Shown piece after piece: positions 7,589 through 17,482 of a DNA stretch of 35,239 nucleotides (within the stretch, counting starts at the first letter, position 1; each line of letters begins with the position of its first letter). Under the pieces are notes generated by a model. The model was not told the origin of the DNA and ran no database searches. It saw nothing but the letters and a program-made list of their open reading frames with translations. The position numbers were made by a program, and so were the translations under genes. The DNA is taken from positions 1 to 35,239 of the forward strand of contig CAJQHK010000025.1 of the NCBI GenBank assembly GCA_905478165.1. Direction: 5' to 3'. Source of the DNA: an uncultured Rickettsiales bacterium (GTDB lineage Bacteria > Pseudomonadota > Alphaproteobacteria > Rickettsiales > UBA1997).

Positions 7589-9544
7589 CTAAATTCTAGT
7601 TAAGTTACTCTTATAATCACTATCTAAATTTATTGGTACTCTCTCTATTTCAACCTCGTTAGGCTTGTCATCTAAACCATAAAATTCATCTTCTTTGACG
7701 CTAATTTTATTAATTACGTCATAACAAGAAGTAATAAACCTAGTATATAGGTCTAAATAATGATGGTTAGATATAAATTTTTTCCAAATAATGAATTTTA
7801 CATCACCATTGATATTTACTTTTTTTGCATATTCATCGTTAGACTCTAATTTTATTTCTTTATTTTTAATAAGCTCTTTTAGGACTTCGTCAAAAAACAA
7901 TCCAATTCTTGGTTGAATTTTAAAACCAATATTAAAATCTATCCTAGCAACATCTCTTGCTGAATAGATAGTGGCTTTATAGTCGCAAATAAATGGTTGA
8001 TTAACGATATTAACATGAACAAACCAATAAATATTTGCTCTTTTTGGTCTATTTTCGAATAAAGAATAGGTAATTTTATTTTCAATCTTTTCAGGATTTT
8101 TAGAAGATGTTAAATAGACAATATGATTAGCAACCTTATTAATATTTCTGTCATTACTTAGGTCTATTAGATCAGGAATAATGTCATCAACATCGATAAA
8201 TTTAATATTTCTTTTTCTAAAGCTTTTAGCCTGCATCCAAAACCACATGGAGCAAAAGATTGCAGAAGCAATCATCATAACTATCCAGCCACCATGAAAA
8301 AATTTATAAATACTGGCTACAAAGAAATGTAACTCAATTGTCAAAAAGAAAGTAATAAATAGAAGGTAGATAATTCTTGGGAATTTATTAGATATTAAAT
8401 AGTAACAAAATAAAATAGTGGTACACATCATACCGCTAATGACAGACAGGCCATATGCCGCCTCCATGTTATGAGACTCCTTAAAATAATAAACAATTCC
8501 AACACAACCAATAAAAAGAAAATTATTAATAAACGGAATATAAATCTGAGCCTTCTTCTTGGTTGGGTATTTAGTTTTTAATTTAGGAAATATATTTAAT
8601 CTACTAGCCTCACTTATCAAACTAAATGAACCAGTGATTAAGGCCTGACTAGCAATAACCGTTGCCATAGTTGCAACAATTATTGATATCAATAAAAAGT
8701 CATTAGGAATAATGGCAAAAAATGGATTTACACCTCGTTGCAGGACTTCTCCCTCCATCCCAATCAACCAAGCTCCTTGCCCAAAGTAATTTAATAAAAG
8801 GCATATTTTGACAAAAGCCCAACCTCTTCTGATGCTTTTACGATCACAGTGACCCATATCAGAATACAAAGCCTCTGCACCAGTAGTACACAAAAACACG
8901 GCACCTAATATTAAAATTCCAATAGGAGAGTTGAATAGAAGGTTAAAAGCATGTATCGGATTAATAGCATTTAGTATTTCCGGATGCTCCAAAATACTAA
9001 CAAAGCCAAAGAAGCCAATCATCGAGAACCAACAAAGCATTATTGGTCCAAATAAAGTTCCCACTATAGTTGTGCCAAACCTTTGTATAGCAAACAAAAC
9101 AGCTAAAATTGTCATCACAATCGGTACCGTATTTAAATCTGGACTAAATATTCTCAAACCCTCAATTGCCGAAGATACTGAAATTGCTGGCGTAATAATT
9201 CCTTCAGACAACAAAAGGGAAGCGCCGACCATAGCAAAAATTACAATCCACCATTTTTTTCTACCCCTCTTTATTAAAGAATACAAGGTAAGCATACCTC
9301 CCTGACCCTGCCTATCAGCGCTTAGAACTATAATAATATATTTTAAGCTAGTTTGTAATGTTAAGGTCCAAAAAACACAAGAAACAGCACCATATACTAA
9401 TTCCGAAGAAAGTATCTTGCCTGACATTATGGCCCTCATCACATAAAGCGGCGAAGTACCAATATCACCATAAACAATTCCAAGCGCTATCAACACCGGT
9501 ATTAAAGATATTTTTGCTTTTGAAATATTAAAAAAATTTATCAA
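7589..9544 (-). CDS. kup: Kup family potassium uptake protein
   Basis: IPVLIALGIVYGDIGTSPLYVMRAI, SADRQGQGGMLTLYSLI, LCTTGAEALYSDMGHCDR. Start codon appears to be TTG. Confidence 0.95.
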   Translation of the reverse strand: MINFFNISKAKISLIPVLIALGIVYGDIGTSPLYVMRAIMSGKILSSELVYGAVSCVFWTLTLQTSLKYIIIVLSADRQGQGGMLTLYSLIKRGRKKWWIVIFAMVGASLLLSEGIITPAISVSSAIEGLRIFSPDLNTVPIVMTILAVLFAIQRFGTTIVGTLFGPIMLCWFSMIGFFGFVSILEHPEILNAINPIHAFNLLFNSPIGILILGAVFLCTTGAEALYSDMGHCDRKSIRRGWAFVKICLLLNYFGQGAWLIGMEGEVLQRGVNPFFAIIPNDFLLISIIVATMATVIASQALITGSFSLISEASRLNIFPKLKTKYPTKKKAQIYIPFINNFLFIGCVGIVYYFKESHNMEAAYGLSVISGMMCTTILFCYYLISNKFPRIIYLLFITFFLTIELHFFVASIYKFFHGGWIVMMIASAIFCSMWFWMQAKSFRKRNIKFIDVDDIIPDLIDLSNDRNINKVANHIVYLTSSKNPEKIENKITYSLFENRPKRANIYWFVHVNIVNQPFICDYKATIYSARDVARIDFNIGFKIQPRIGLFFDEVLKELIKNKEIKLESNDEYAKKVNINGDVKFIIWKKFISNHHYLDLYTRFITSCYDVINKISVKEDEFYGLDDKPNEVEIERVPINLDSDYKSNLTRI

Positions 9545-9591
9545 CTGATTTATAAATTAAATTATATAGGTAACCGAAGTGAAAAATAGTG

Positions 9592-10320
9592 TTATTTACT
9601 TTGCTTGTAAATTTTACAGTGAGATGCAAAATCCTCAAAAATTTTATCATCAACTTTGCTACTCTGAAATTCTGGATGCCATTGTAAGCCAAGACAAAAT
9701 GGATGATTCTTATGTTCAATCGCCTCAATAATGCCATCTTTTGAAGCAACAGCAGAAACCGCAATATTTTTTCCTAATTTATCAACAGCTAAGCCGTGAG
9801 AAGAATTGGTTGTTACTTTGTTAATATTGATGATGTTATGTAATTTACTATCTTCAATAATGTCAATATCGTGAAATGGAACAGTATAATCAGTAAAATT
9901 TTTGTGATATTTCTGCTCATGATTTTTGATATGATGCTTAAGATCGCCACCAAAAATAATATTAATTGCCTGCATTCCATTACAAATACCTAAGATTGGC
10001 ATAGTAGTTTTGTCAATTACTTTTTGTAAAATAGTAAATTCAAACTTATCTCTCTCCTTATTAACCTTAACTTCTGAGTCCGGCTTACCATAGCGAGTTG
10101 GGTCAATAAAGCCGCCACCAGCAATAATAATACCATCAATTAAATTAATATAATTTTCAATTGATGAATATTGATAGGGCAAGATAATTGCCACAGCATT
10201 ACATTTTTCAAGATTTTCAATATAATTACAAGCGATTCCAAAATGATCTTTCACTGAAGAAGAATTAATACTATGATGGAAAAAATCAGGAACGATACCA
10301 ATTACAACTTTATCACTCAT
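9592..10320 (-). CDS. Gamma-glutamyl-gamma-aminobutyrate hydrolase family (peptidase C26/class I glutamine amidotransferase-like)
   Basis: IIIAGGGFIDPTRYG, PILGICNGMQAINIIFGGDLKHHI, NSSHGLAVDKLG, GLQWHPEFQ: Cys-His-Glu triad context. Confidence 0.85.
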   Translation of the reverse strand: MSDKVVIGIVPDFFHHSINSSSVKDHFGIACNYIENLEKCNAVAIILPYQYSSIENYINLIDGIIIAGGGFIDPTRYGKPDSEVKVNKERDKFEFTILQKVIDKTTMPILGICNGMQAINIIFGGDLKHHIKNHEQKYHKNFTDYTVPFHDIDIIEDSKLHNIININKVTTNSSHGLAVDKLGKNIAVSAVASKDGIIEAIEHKNHPFCLGLQWHPEFQSSKVDDKIFEDFASHCKIYKQSK

Positions 10321-10380
10321 TTATCTTGTTTTAAGAAATATATTATTTATGATTTTTAAATAAACTATAACATCAATACT

Positions 10381-10616
10381 ATGATGGAGCAAAGTAAATT
10401 GCAAAAAATTTTAGAAAAGAAATTTCCTGACGCCAAAATTAAATTATAAAATCTAGTTGTCGATCAAAATCACCACCTCTTTATTTATAGAAGGTAACAC
10501 TATTTAATAACAATACAATGAAGGCATAACATCAAATTGTTAATGCCGATTTAAGAGGGTATTTAGATAATGTAGAATTACATACTTTGCAGTTAAAAAC
10601 TATTGGTACAAAATAA
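10381..10616 (+). pseudogene. bolA: Decayed bolA-like gene
   Basis: Frame 1 reads MMEQSKLQKILEKKFPDAKIKL*NLVVDQNHH; after frameshift and stop, MKA*HQIVNADLRGYLDNVELHTLQLKTIGTK*. The pieces match the BolA layout (KL..F..A.....V.GD..H, HQMVNAAL, ELHALQLKT). Multiple stops. Confidence 0.85.
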
Positions 10617-10628
10617 AAATTAATCAAA

Positions 10629-10961
10629 ATGACTGATACAAATCAAAAAATACAAAAATTAATTTCTGAAAATAATGTAGTTTTATTTATGAAGGGCACT
10701 AAGGATTTTCCAAATTGTGGTTTTTCTAGCGCAGTTTGTAACATTTTTAATAATAAAATTAAAATTGATTTTTTAGATATTAACGTCTTAGAGGATCCAG
10801 AATTACGAGAAAGCATTAAGAAGTTCTCTGATTGGCCAACAATCCCTCAATTATATATTAAGGGAGAATTTATTGGCGGTTGCGATATTATTCGTGAAAT
10901 GTTTTCCAGTGGCGAGTTGAAAAAATTATTAAAAGACAAAGATATTATTCAAAATGCCTAA
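10629..10961 (+). CDS. grxD: Monothiol glutaredoxin (Grx4/GrxD type)
   Basis: VVLFMKGTKDFPNCGFSSAV (CGFS active site), WPTIPQLYIKGEFIGGCDI. Confidence 0.95.
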   Translation: MTDTNQKIQKLISENNVVLFMKGTKDFPNCGFSSAVCNIFNNKIKIDFLDINVLEDPELRESIKKFSDWPTIPQLYIKGEFIGGCDIIREMFSSGELKKLLKDKDIIQNA

Positions 10962-11775
10962 CTACTCTATTCTAGACAGAAAAATTATTAAAATTTCAGG
11001 TTCAGGTCGTAAAACTTTTCTTCAAGGCCTGATTACCAACAATATTAATTCATTAGATTCAAAAAATTACCTAATTTATAGCTTGATGCTAACTGCTACT
11101 GGAACCTTTCTCTATGATTTTTTTATAAGTGAAAAGGGAGAGGGTATTTATCTTGATGTGGAGGAGTCTAGAATTTTAGAAATCATTAAAAAACTCTCCC
11201 TTTATAAATTATCTGCAGATATTGAGTTAAAAATTATTGATGATTTAAAAATTATCTTCTTAGATCAAAAAAGTAATGAAACCGATTGCCTTATAGACCC
11301 TAGATCAGATAAAATTGGCTTTAGAGCGATTTTAGATCAAAAAAATCTAGAAAAAATTCAAAAAAATTCAAATTTTACTGAAAAAAATATCGATTTTTAT
11401 AATAAAATTAGATTTGGCCTAAAAATTCCTGACCACAGAGACTTAACAGAGAAAAAATCTATCCCCGCTGAATATGGCTTTTTTGATTTAAATTGTATTA
11501 ATTTTGAAAAAGGCTGTTATATTGGTCAAGAAGTTATGGCTCGAATTAAGTATAAGGGTGTGATTCGAAAAAAAATCTATTTAGTTAAAATTTTAGGTAA
11601 TGACCCTTTTAAAAAAGGTGATGAGATTGTTTTTGAAAATAAAAAAATTGGTAATATTCTGTCTTGCATTAAAGAAGACAATAAAATTTTAGCCTTAGCC
11701 TTATTAAAAAATGCTATGATTGATGAAGATCCTAATATAAGTTTAAAATTAGGTTCTAATGTTATTATCATATAA
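10954..11775 (+). CDS. ygfZ: YgfZ/GcvT-like folate-binding protein
   Basis: GSGRKTFLQGLITNNIN and signature KGCYIGQEVMARIKYKG. Confidence 0.88.
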   Translation: MPNYSILDRKIIKISGSGRKTFLQGLITNNINSLDSKNYLIYSLMLTATGTFLYDFFISEKGEGIYLDVEESRILEIIKKLSLYKLSADIELKIIDDLKIIFLDQKSNETDCLIDPRSDKIGFRAILDQKNLEKIQKNSNFTEKNIDFYNKIRFGLKIPDHRDLTEKKSIPAEYGFFDLNCINFEKGCYIGQEVMARIKYKGVIRKKIYLVKILGNDPFKKGDEIVFENKKIGNILSCIKEDNKILALALLKNAMIDEDPNISLKLGSNVIII

Positions 11776-11819
11776 AGGGAAATTTTAGACTCCAGACAAT
11801 CCCGTAAAATAAAAATACT

Positions 11820-12356
11820 ATGATTTTATTAGTAGGCCTTGGAAATCCTGGCACAAAATATGAAAATACTCGCCACAATGCTGGATTTTTGGCTATTGAA
11901 CACCTTACTAATAAATTTTCTTTTGACAAGAAGTCTGACAAATTTGATAGTGATTTTTTTTCTGGAGAAATATCTAGCAAAAAAATAATAGCCATCAAGC
12001 CTCAATCATTTATGAATCTTTCTGGCTCTGCTGTGCAAAAATTTTCTACATTTTATAAAATTCCAACCGATAAAATTTTTGTCTTTCATGATGAGATTGA
12101 TTTAAAAATTGCTACTCATAAAATTAAATTTGCCGGCGGTAATGCTGGTCACAACGGTCTCAAAGATATAGATAGTAAAATTGGTAAAAATTACCATCGC
12201 ATTAGGATTGGAGTTGGAAGACCTGAAGATGCTAGGTTTGAAATTTCAGATTATGTTTTGGGTAAATTTTCATTAGCTGAGCGAGATGCTATAGACCAAC
12301 AAATAATAAACATTACAAATAATATTGAAAATATTCTTGCACCATCCTCTATTTAA
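11820..12356 (+). CDS. pth: Peptidyl-tRNA hydrolase
   Basis: LVGLGNPGTKYENTRHNAGF, KPQSFMNLSGSAV, FHDEIDL, GGNAGHNGLKDI, HRIRIGVGRP. Confidence 0.96.
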   Translation: MILLVGLGNPGTKYENTRHNAGFLAIEHLTNKFSFDKKSDKFDSDFFSGEISSKKIIAIKPQSFMNLSGSAVQKFSTFYKIPTDKIFVFHDEIDLKIATHKIKFAGGNAGHNGLKDIDSKIGKNYHRIRIGVGRPEDARFEISDYVLGKFSLAERDAIDQQIINITNNIENILAPSSI

Positions 12357-12365
12357 AAATAAATC

Positions 12366-12812
12366 ATGACAGAAATCAAATTAGGAGAAAAAACAAATTA
12401 CCAATATGACAATCCGGATATTAACATTTTAGATTCAGTTGACAATCCTCACTCAGATCTTGATTATTTAATTAAGTTTTCTTGTCCTGAATTTACTTCG
12501 ATTTGCCCCGTCACTTCGCAACCAGATTTTGCTAACATTATTATTGAATATGTTCCAAATAAAAAAATGGTAGAAAGTAAGTCTTTAAAATTATACCTTA
12601 CTTCCTTCAGAAATCACGGCGCTTTTCATGAGGATTGTACTATTAGAATCGCTAAGGACTTAATTTTGTTAATGAATCCAAAATGGTTTAGAATTTCTGG
12701 CTATTGGTACCCAAGAGGAGGTATCCCAATTGACATTTTCTTTCAAACTGGCGAAGTTCCAAAAAATATTCATTTAGAACATAATAAAGAATATAATTAT
12801 AAAGGGAGGTAG
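12366..12812 (+). CDS. queF: NADPH-dependent 7-cyano-7-deazaguanine reductase
   Basis: [63 protein letters not shown]. Confidence 0.94.
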   Translation: MTEIKLGEKTNYQYDNPDINILDSVDNPHSDLDYLIKFSCPEFTSICPVTSQPDFANIIIEYVPNKKMVESKSLKLYLTSFRNHGAFHEDCTIRIAKDLILLMNPKWFRISGYWYPRGGIPIDIFFQTGEVPKNIHLEHNKEYNYKGR

Positions 12813-12870
12813 AATTTACAATTAAAATTCATCCCTATAATATATGTTAAGAAACTAAAAATGACGTTAC

Positions 12871-13326
12871 ATGCATCGAATAACAATAGAAAAAATAGTT
12901 CCCTTCAGTGCTAAAGAAATGTTTGACCTTATTATGGATGTCGAATCATATCCAGAATTTTTACCTTGGTGTAAAGATGCTAAAATCATCGAAACTCATA
13001 AGGATAAAGATATAATTGCAGATCTAGATATTAACTTTAAGGCAATACACAAAAAATATACTTCAAAAATTGTAATTAATCATATTTCAAAAAATGAATG
13101 TGAGGTTTTCGTAAGAGCAATTGAGGGGCCATTTAAAAAATTAGAAACTTACTGGCATTTTAAAAATTTAAATAATCAGGAGAGTAAGATTTATTTTGAT
13201 ATCGATTTTGAATTTCGCTCCAAAATATTATCTTCAATGTTAAATTTTATTTTCAAAAAAGCAAAAATGAAAATGGTTGAATCTTTTGAAGAAAGGGCTT
13301 TTAAAATATATAAACCTCATACCTAA
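12871..13326 (+). CDS. RatA/Coq10-like START-domain protein (type II toxin-antitoxin RatA family annotation)
   Basis: VPFSAKEMFDLIMDVESYPEFLPWCKDAKI, INFKAIHKKYTSKIV, EGPFKKLETYWHFKN, IDFEFRSKILSSMLN. Confidence 0.88.
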   Translation: MHRITIEKIVPFSAKEMFDLIMDVESYPEFLPWCKDAKIIETHKDKDIIADLDINFKAIHKKYTSKIVINHISKNECEVFVRAIEGPFKKLETYWHFKNLNNQESKIYFDIDFEFRSKILSSMLNFIFKKAKMKMVESFEERAFKIYKPHT

Positions 13327-13370
13327 TACATACAATTTTTACCATAATACAATATTTTAAACCGATTTAA

Positions 13371-14372
13371 ATGATACATAAAACTGATTTAGTAATTATT
13401 GGCGCAGGACCAGTTGGGTTATTTGCCTGCTTTGAAGCTGGGATGTTAAAAATAAAATCCCATATTATTGATACTTTAGAATTTACTGGAGGACAATGCA
13501 CAGCCCTTTATCCTGAAAAACCAATTTACGATATCCCAGCTCATCCAAATATTTTAGCTGCCGATTTAATATCAAACCTTGAAGAACAGATAAAACCTTT
13601 TAATCCAACAATTCATTTGAATCAAAAAGTTGAAGAGGTAAAGAGGTTAGAGAATGGATCATTCTTAGTTAAAACTTCTAAAAATACCAAGATTGAAGCT
13701 AAAGCAATTATTATTGCCGCTGGTTGCGGCGCATTTGGCCCTAATCGACCACCAATCGACAATATCGAGCAATTTGAAGATAAATCGATCTTTTACGCTG
13801 TCAAATCTAAAAAAGATTTCATTGGCAAAAAAGTTGCAATTGCTGGAGGAGGTGATTCTGCGGTTGATTGGGCAATTTCACTACAAGAGGTTACAAAAAA
13901 ACTTTACGTTATTCACAGAAGAAGTCGCTTCAGATGCGCTCCAGAAAGTGCTGATAAATTAAAAAGATTAGCAAAAGAAGGTAAGATTGAGATGGTTACC
14001 CCGTATCAATTAAAATCTCTAGAGGGTAGTCAAGATAACTTATCAAAAATAATTGTTGAAGATTTAGATGGAAATATCAAAAAGATTGATGCTGAAATTT
14101 TACTACCATTCTATGGTCTTCGAATGGAGCTTGGACCTATTGCTAATTGGGGTCTTAGCATTAATAAAAATCTTATTGATGTTGATTCATCAACAATGCA
14201 AACTTCTGAAGCGGGAATTTATGCTATTGGAGATATCATCAATTATAAAAATAAATTAAAATTAATTTTAACTGGATTTTCAGAGGCTGCACAAGCCTGT
14301 CACGATATTTATAACATTATTTATCCTGATACTCCATTTCATTTTGAATATTCCACCTCAAAAGGATTATGA
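13371..14372 (+). CDS. Ferredoxin/flavodoxin-NADP+ reductase (TrxB-like type)
   Basis: LVIIGAGPVGLFACFEAGM, FTGGQCTALYPEKPIYDIPAHP, VAIAGGGDSAVDWAI, GIYAIGDI. Confidence 0.9.
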   Translation: MIHKTDLVIIGAGPVGLFACFEAGMLKIKSHIIDTLEFTGGQCTALYPEKPIYDIPAHPNILAADLISNLEEQIKPFNPTIHLNQKVEEVKRLENGSFLVKTSKNTKIEAKAIIIAAGCGAFGPNRPPIDNIEQFEDKSIFYAVKSKKDFIGKKVAIAGGGDSAVDWAISLQEVTKKLYVIHRRSRFRCAPESADKLKRLAKEGKIEMVTPYQLKSLEGSQDNLSKIIVEDLDGNIKKIDAEILLPFYGLRMELGPIANWGLSINKNLIDVDSSTMQTSEAGIYAIGDIINYKNKLKLILTGFSEAAQACHDIYNIIYPDTPFHFEYSTSKGL

Positions 14373-14998
14373 GTGAAATTGCGATCAGCATTATCGGAAA
14401 TATCAACCTACTAATTGAGCAATATAATTACCTAATTATATTCGTCCTAATGACCATTGAAAGTAGTTTTATACCGTTTCCTAGTGAAATTGTTATGATT
14501 CCAGCAGGATATCTATCTTCAAAAGGAGAGTTATCATTTTTCTACTCATTATTTGCTTCAATTGCCGGATGTGTTTTTGGTGCGCTTATTAATTATTACT
14601 TAGCAAGGCTTTTAGGATTAAAGATATTAAAAAAATATGGTAGATTCTTCTTCTTGTCAGAAACAAGCTTAGTAAAAATTCAAAAATTCTTTCGAGATCA
14701 TGGATCAATATCGACATTTACTGGTCGCTTAATCCCTGGAATTCGTCAATTAATATCGATTCCAGCAGGCTTGTCTTACATGAATTTAAAAAAATTTATT
14801 TTCTATACGGCGGTTGGTTCAGGAGTCTGGTCCTTTATCTTGCTAATGATGGGATTTATTTTTGGTCAAAATCAAGAATTAATTGTAGAAAATATGAATC
14901 TAATAGTAATATTTACTATAATTTTTGTCCTAATAATTATTTTATTTTATATTAGATATAAAAAAGAAAGGGCTGAGAACCTCAAGAAATTAACCTAA
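14369..14998 (+). CDS. DedA family (VTT/SNARE-associated) membrane protein
   Basis: IESSFIPFPSEIVMIPAGYLSS, FTGRLIPGIRQLISIPAGLSYMN, GSGVWSFILLMMGFIFGQN. Confidence 0.9.
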   Translation: MSEIAISIIGNINLLIEQYNYLIIFVLMTIESSFIPFPSEIVMIPAGYLSSKGELSFFYSLFASIAGCVFGALINYYLARLLGLKILKKYGRFFFLSETSLVKIQKFFRDHGSISTFTGRLIPGIRQLISIPAGLSYMNLKKFIFYTAVGSGVWSFILLMMGFIFGQNQELIVENMNLIVIFTIIFVLIIILFYIRYKKERAENLKKLT

Positions 14999-15568
14999 TT
15001 TAATTAACCTCAAGAATTCTTCCCTCTTACGATAATCATCTTTAAAGGCTCCTGTCATTTGAGTAGTAATTGTGCTGGAATTAATCTTATGCACCCCGCG
15101 AGTTGTCATGCATTGATGAGCAGCATCACACAAAACCGCAACGCCTTTAGGCTCTAAAATAGTCTGTAAATCATGAGCAATTTGCGCCGTCATAGTTTCC
15201 TGAGTCTGAAGTCTTTTAGCATAAATATCAGCAAGACGGGCTAATTTACTAATACCAACAACCTTTTTATTAGGAATGTAACCAATATGAATTTTGCCAA
15301 TAATTGGAACCATATGATGTTCACAATGAGATTCTAATCTAATATCTCTAACTATTACCATTTCATCATAATTACTAACCTCTTCAAAAACCTTTCCTAA
15401 GACATCCTTAGTATCAACATTATATCCAGAAAAAAATTCCTTATAAGCACTAATAACTCTTTTTGGAGTTTCAATCAGACCCTCCCTAGTAGGATCGTCG
15501 CCAATCCAAGAAATAAGAGTTTTTACTGCCGCTATAGCCTCTTTATCTGATATTTTGTTATTTGTCAT
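14990..15568 (-). CDS. folE: GTP cyclohydrolase I
   Basis: GDDPTREGLIETPKRV, ESHCEHHMVPIIGKIHIGYIPNKKVVGISKLARL, QTQETMTAQIA, HQCMTTRGV. Confidence 0.97.
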   Translation of the reverse strand: MTNNKISDKEAIAAVKTLISWIGDDPTREGLIETPKRVISAYKEFFSGYNVDTKDVLGKVFEEVSNYDEMVIVRDIRLESHCEHHMVPIIGKIHIGYIPNKKVVGISKLARLADIYAKRLQTQETMTAQIAHDLQTILEPKGVAVLCDAAHQCMTTRGVHKINSSTITTQMTGAFKDDYRKREEFLRLIKLG

Positions 15569-15720
15569 AATTTATATTATATAAGAATTGATTTGTTAAT
15601 GTTATTTTTAAAAATTCTTTTAGTCAATTAATTTGGCTGAACATAATGAAACTTTTAAATTGTTTTTTTTATGAACTTTAATAACTTATAAAAAGTGTAA
15701 AACACTGTAAATTAAATATT

Positions 15721-16461
15721 ATGAACAAAAAACCAATAATTGGCATTATTTTAGATTGGCAAGAAAACGGAACATTTTCTAATTTTCCACATTTTGCTCT
15801 TCGAACTAATTACTCTGAAGCAATTGTACTAGCTGGTGGATTACCTTTTATGATTCCATATTCAGAAGCTAATTTAATTAATGATTATTTAAATCAAATT
15901 GACGGACTATTAGCTCCTGGAGGGTTCTATGCCATGCCAAATGACTGGTATATTAACAAAAAAGAAGGGTCTCCTTACGAAATAACTCCAAGATTTAAAT
16001 TTGAATCAGAAATATTGCTAGAAGCGGTTGCTTTAGATAAACCAATATTAGGAATTTGCGGTGGAATGCAGGTAATTGCAGGATTGATGGGGTGTAAATT
16101 AATTCCAGATATTAAAAAATATATTGGCAAAAAAATAGAGCATTTCGATCTAACTAAAGATCATGAATTAGAAGTAATGCCAGATACCATATTGCATAAA
16201 ATTGTTGGTCAAAATCAAATTATTTCTAACTCCCACCATAATGAAGCAATAGTTGAAATTAACAATAATGTCATAATTTCCGCCAAAACAAAAGATGGAG
16301 TAATTGAAGCTATCGAACTAAATAATAAAAATTTTGTCATTGGACTACAAAATCATCCTGAAATGAGTTGTTCTAAAAAAGAAGATTTAAAAGGATTTAA
16401 TTCGAGCCACTTAATTTTTAAAGAATTTGTTAAAGAATCTTATGAAGCTAGTAATAGATAG
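15721..16461 (+). CDS. Gamma-glutamyl-gamma-aminobutyrate hydrolase family (peptidase C26), second paralogue
   Basis: LLAPGGFYAMPNDWY, PILGICGGMQVIAGLMGCKLIPDI, SNSHHNEAI, IGLQNHPEM. Confidence 0.84.
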   Translation: MNKKPIIGIILDWQENGTFSNFPHFALRTNYSEAIVLAGGLPFMIPYSEANLINDYLNQIDGLLAPGGFYAMPNDWYINKKEGSPYEITPRFKFESEILLEAVALDKPILGICGGMQVIAGLMGCKLIPDIKKYIGKKIEHFDLTKDHELEVMPDTILHKIVGQNQIISNSHHNEAIVEINNNVIISAKTKDGVIEAIELNNKNFVIGLQNHPEMSCSKKEDLKGFNSSHLIFKEFVKESYEASNR

Positions 16462-17344
16462 ACCTAAAAATTGGCCAATTTTAAAAAATAATAAAAAAAT
16501 ATATGTAATTTCTCCTGCCTATAGTAGTTCTTTAGAAGAAATTTTAAAAATTAATAAATTCTTAGAAAATTGGGGCTTAGAAGGAATATTCTACCAACCA
16601 AAAGAAAGGAATGATTTAGAGTTTTTATCAAACTCAGATTCTGACCGGCTTAATGAGTTAAAAAATGCTCTTTATGGCGATGAATCAGAAATTATCTTCT
16701 GTAGTGCTGGCGGCTATGGTTCAGCAAGGATTGTAAGAAAACTACTAAAATCAAAAGAGGCAATAAAAAATAAATTATTTTTGGGTTTTAGCGATATTAC
16801 CTCTCTACATTTAGCATTGAATAATTATTTTAATATTCCCACCCTACATAGCCCAATGTTAAGGCAGTTAGCTGTTGGTAAGATTGATCAACAAGCTGTA
16901 AATTTCTTACATGACATACTCACTCAAAAGGAATTATGCTTATCTTATAGTATCAAACCCCTTAATGAGTTAGCGCAAAATATTCAAAATATTAACTTAC
17001 CTAAATTATTAGGTGGTAATCTAAGCTTAGTTCAAACTTCAATTGGTACTGATTGGCAAATTAACAATAATGGCGACTATTCTATGTTGATTGAAGAGTT
17101 TGATGAAAAATTTTATTCTATCGACAAGATGTTAAATCATTTGCAAAATGCTAATGTTTTTAATAATTGTAAGGCCCTTTTTATTGGCGATTTTAGTAAA
17201 ATAGAAGATAAAAAAAAATATCTAGCAGAAATTTTAAAAGTTTTTATTAGTGATTTAAATATTCCTGTTTTTAAAATCGAAAATATTGGCCACAAAAAAA
17301 TAAACTTAGCAATTCCTCTGGGATTGGAGATGATTTTACAATAA
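16442..17344 (+). CDS. LD-carboxypeptidase (peptidase S66 family)
   Basis: YVISPAYSSSLEE, IIFCSAGGYGSARIVRKL, GFSDITSLHLAL, GGNLSLVQTSIGTDW. The Met at 16442 is a likelier start than 16427 because it shortens the overlap with the upstream gene. Confidence 0.85.
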   Translation: MKLVIDRPKNWPILKNNKKIYVISPAYSSSLEEILKINKFLENWGLEGIFYQPKERNDLEFLSNSDSDRLNELKNALYGDESEIIFCSAGGYGSARIVRKLLKSKEAIKNKLFLGFSDITSLHLALNNYFNIPTLHSPMLRQLAVGKIDQQAVNFLHDILTQKELCLSYSIKPLNELAQNIQNINLPKLLGGNLSLVQTSIGTDWQINNNGDYSMLIEEFDEKFYSIDKMLNHLQNANVFNNCKALFIGDFSKIEDKKKYLAEILKVFISDLNIPVFKIENIGHKKINLAIPLGLEMILQ

Positions 17345-17362
17345 TTTTCTTTACAAAGAAAA
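17345..17362 (+). terminator. Possible hairpin after LD-carboxypeptidase
   Basis: TTTTCTTT-AC-AAAGAAAA immediately after the stop, then AGTTTTTA. AT-only and weak. Confidence 0.25.
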
Positions 17363-17482
17363 AGTTTTTACAGATAATTATACCAAACATCATACATCAG
17401 GATATATATGGTTTTTCTTCAAAATTTTAGACCAAAGGGATAAGCCTTAGCATTATAACAATAACAAGATAACTTCTACTAA

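Noticed and set aside
9528-9764. 78-aa minus-strand ORF overlapping kup and the C26 peptidase
   Set aside because: Out-of-frame shadow of two better supported genes.
12871-13326. RatA as part of a toxin-antitoxin system
   Set aside because: No antitoxin-like partner. Sequence fits the Coq10/RatA START-domain housekeeping family.
13693-14259. Plus-strand ORFs of 89 aa and 63 aa inside the ferredoxin-NADP reductase gene
   Set aside because: Alternative frames of a clear CDS. Same for 4161-4364 inside ruvA and 30497-30685 inside gyrA.
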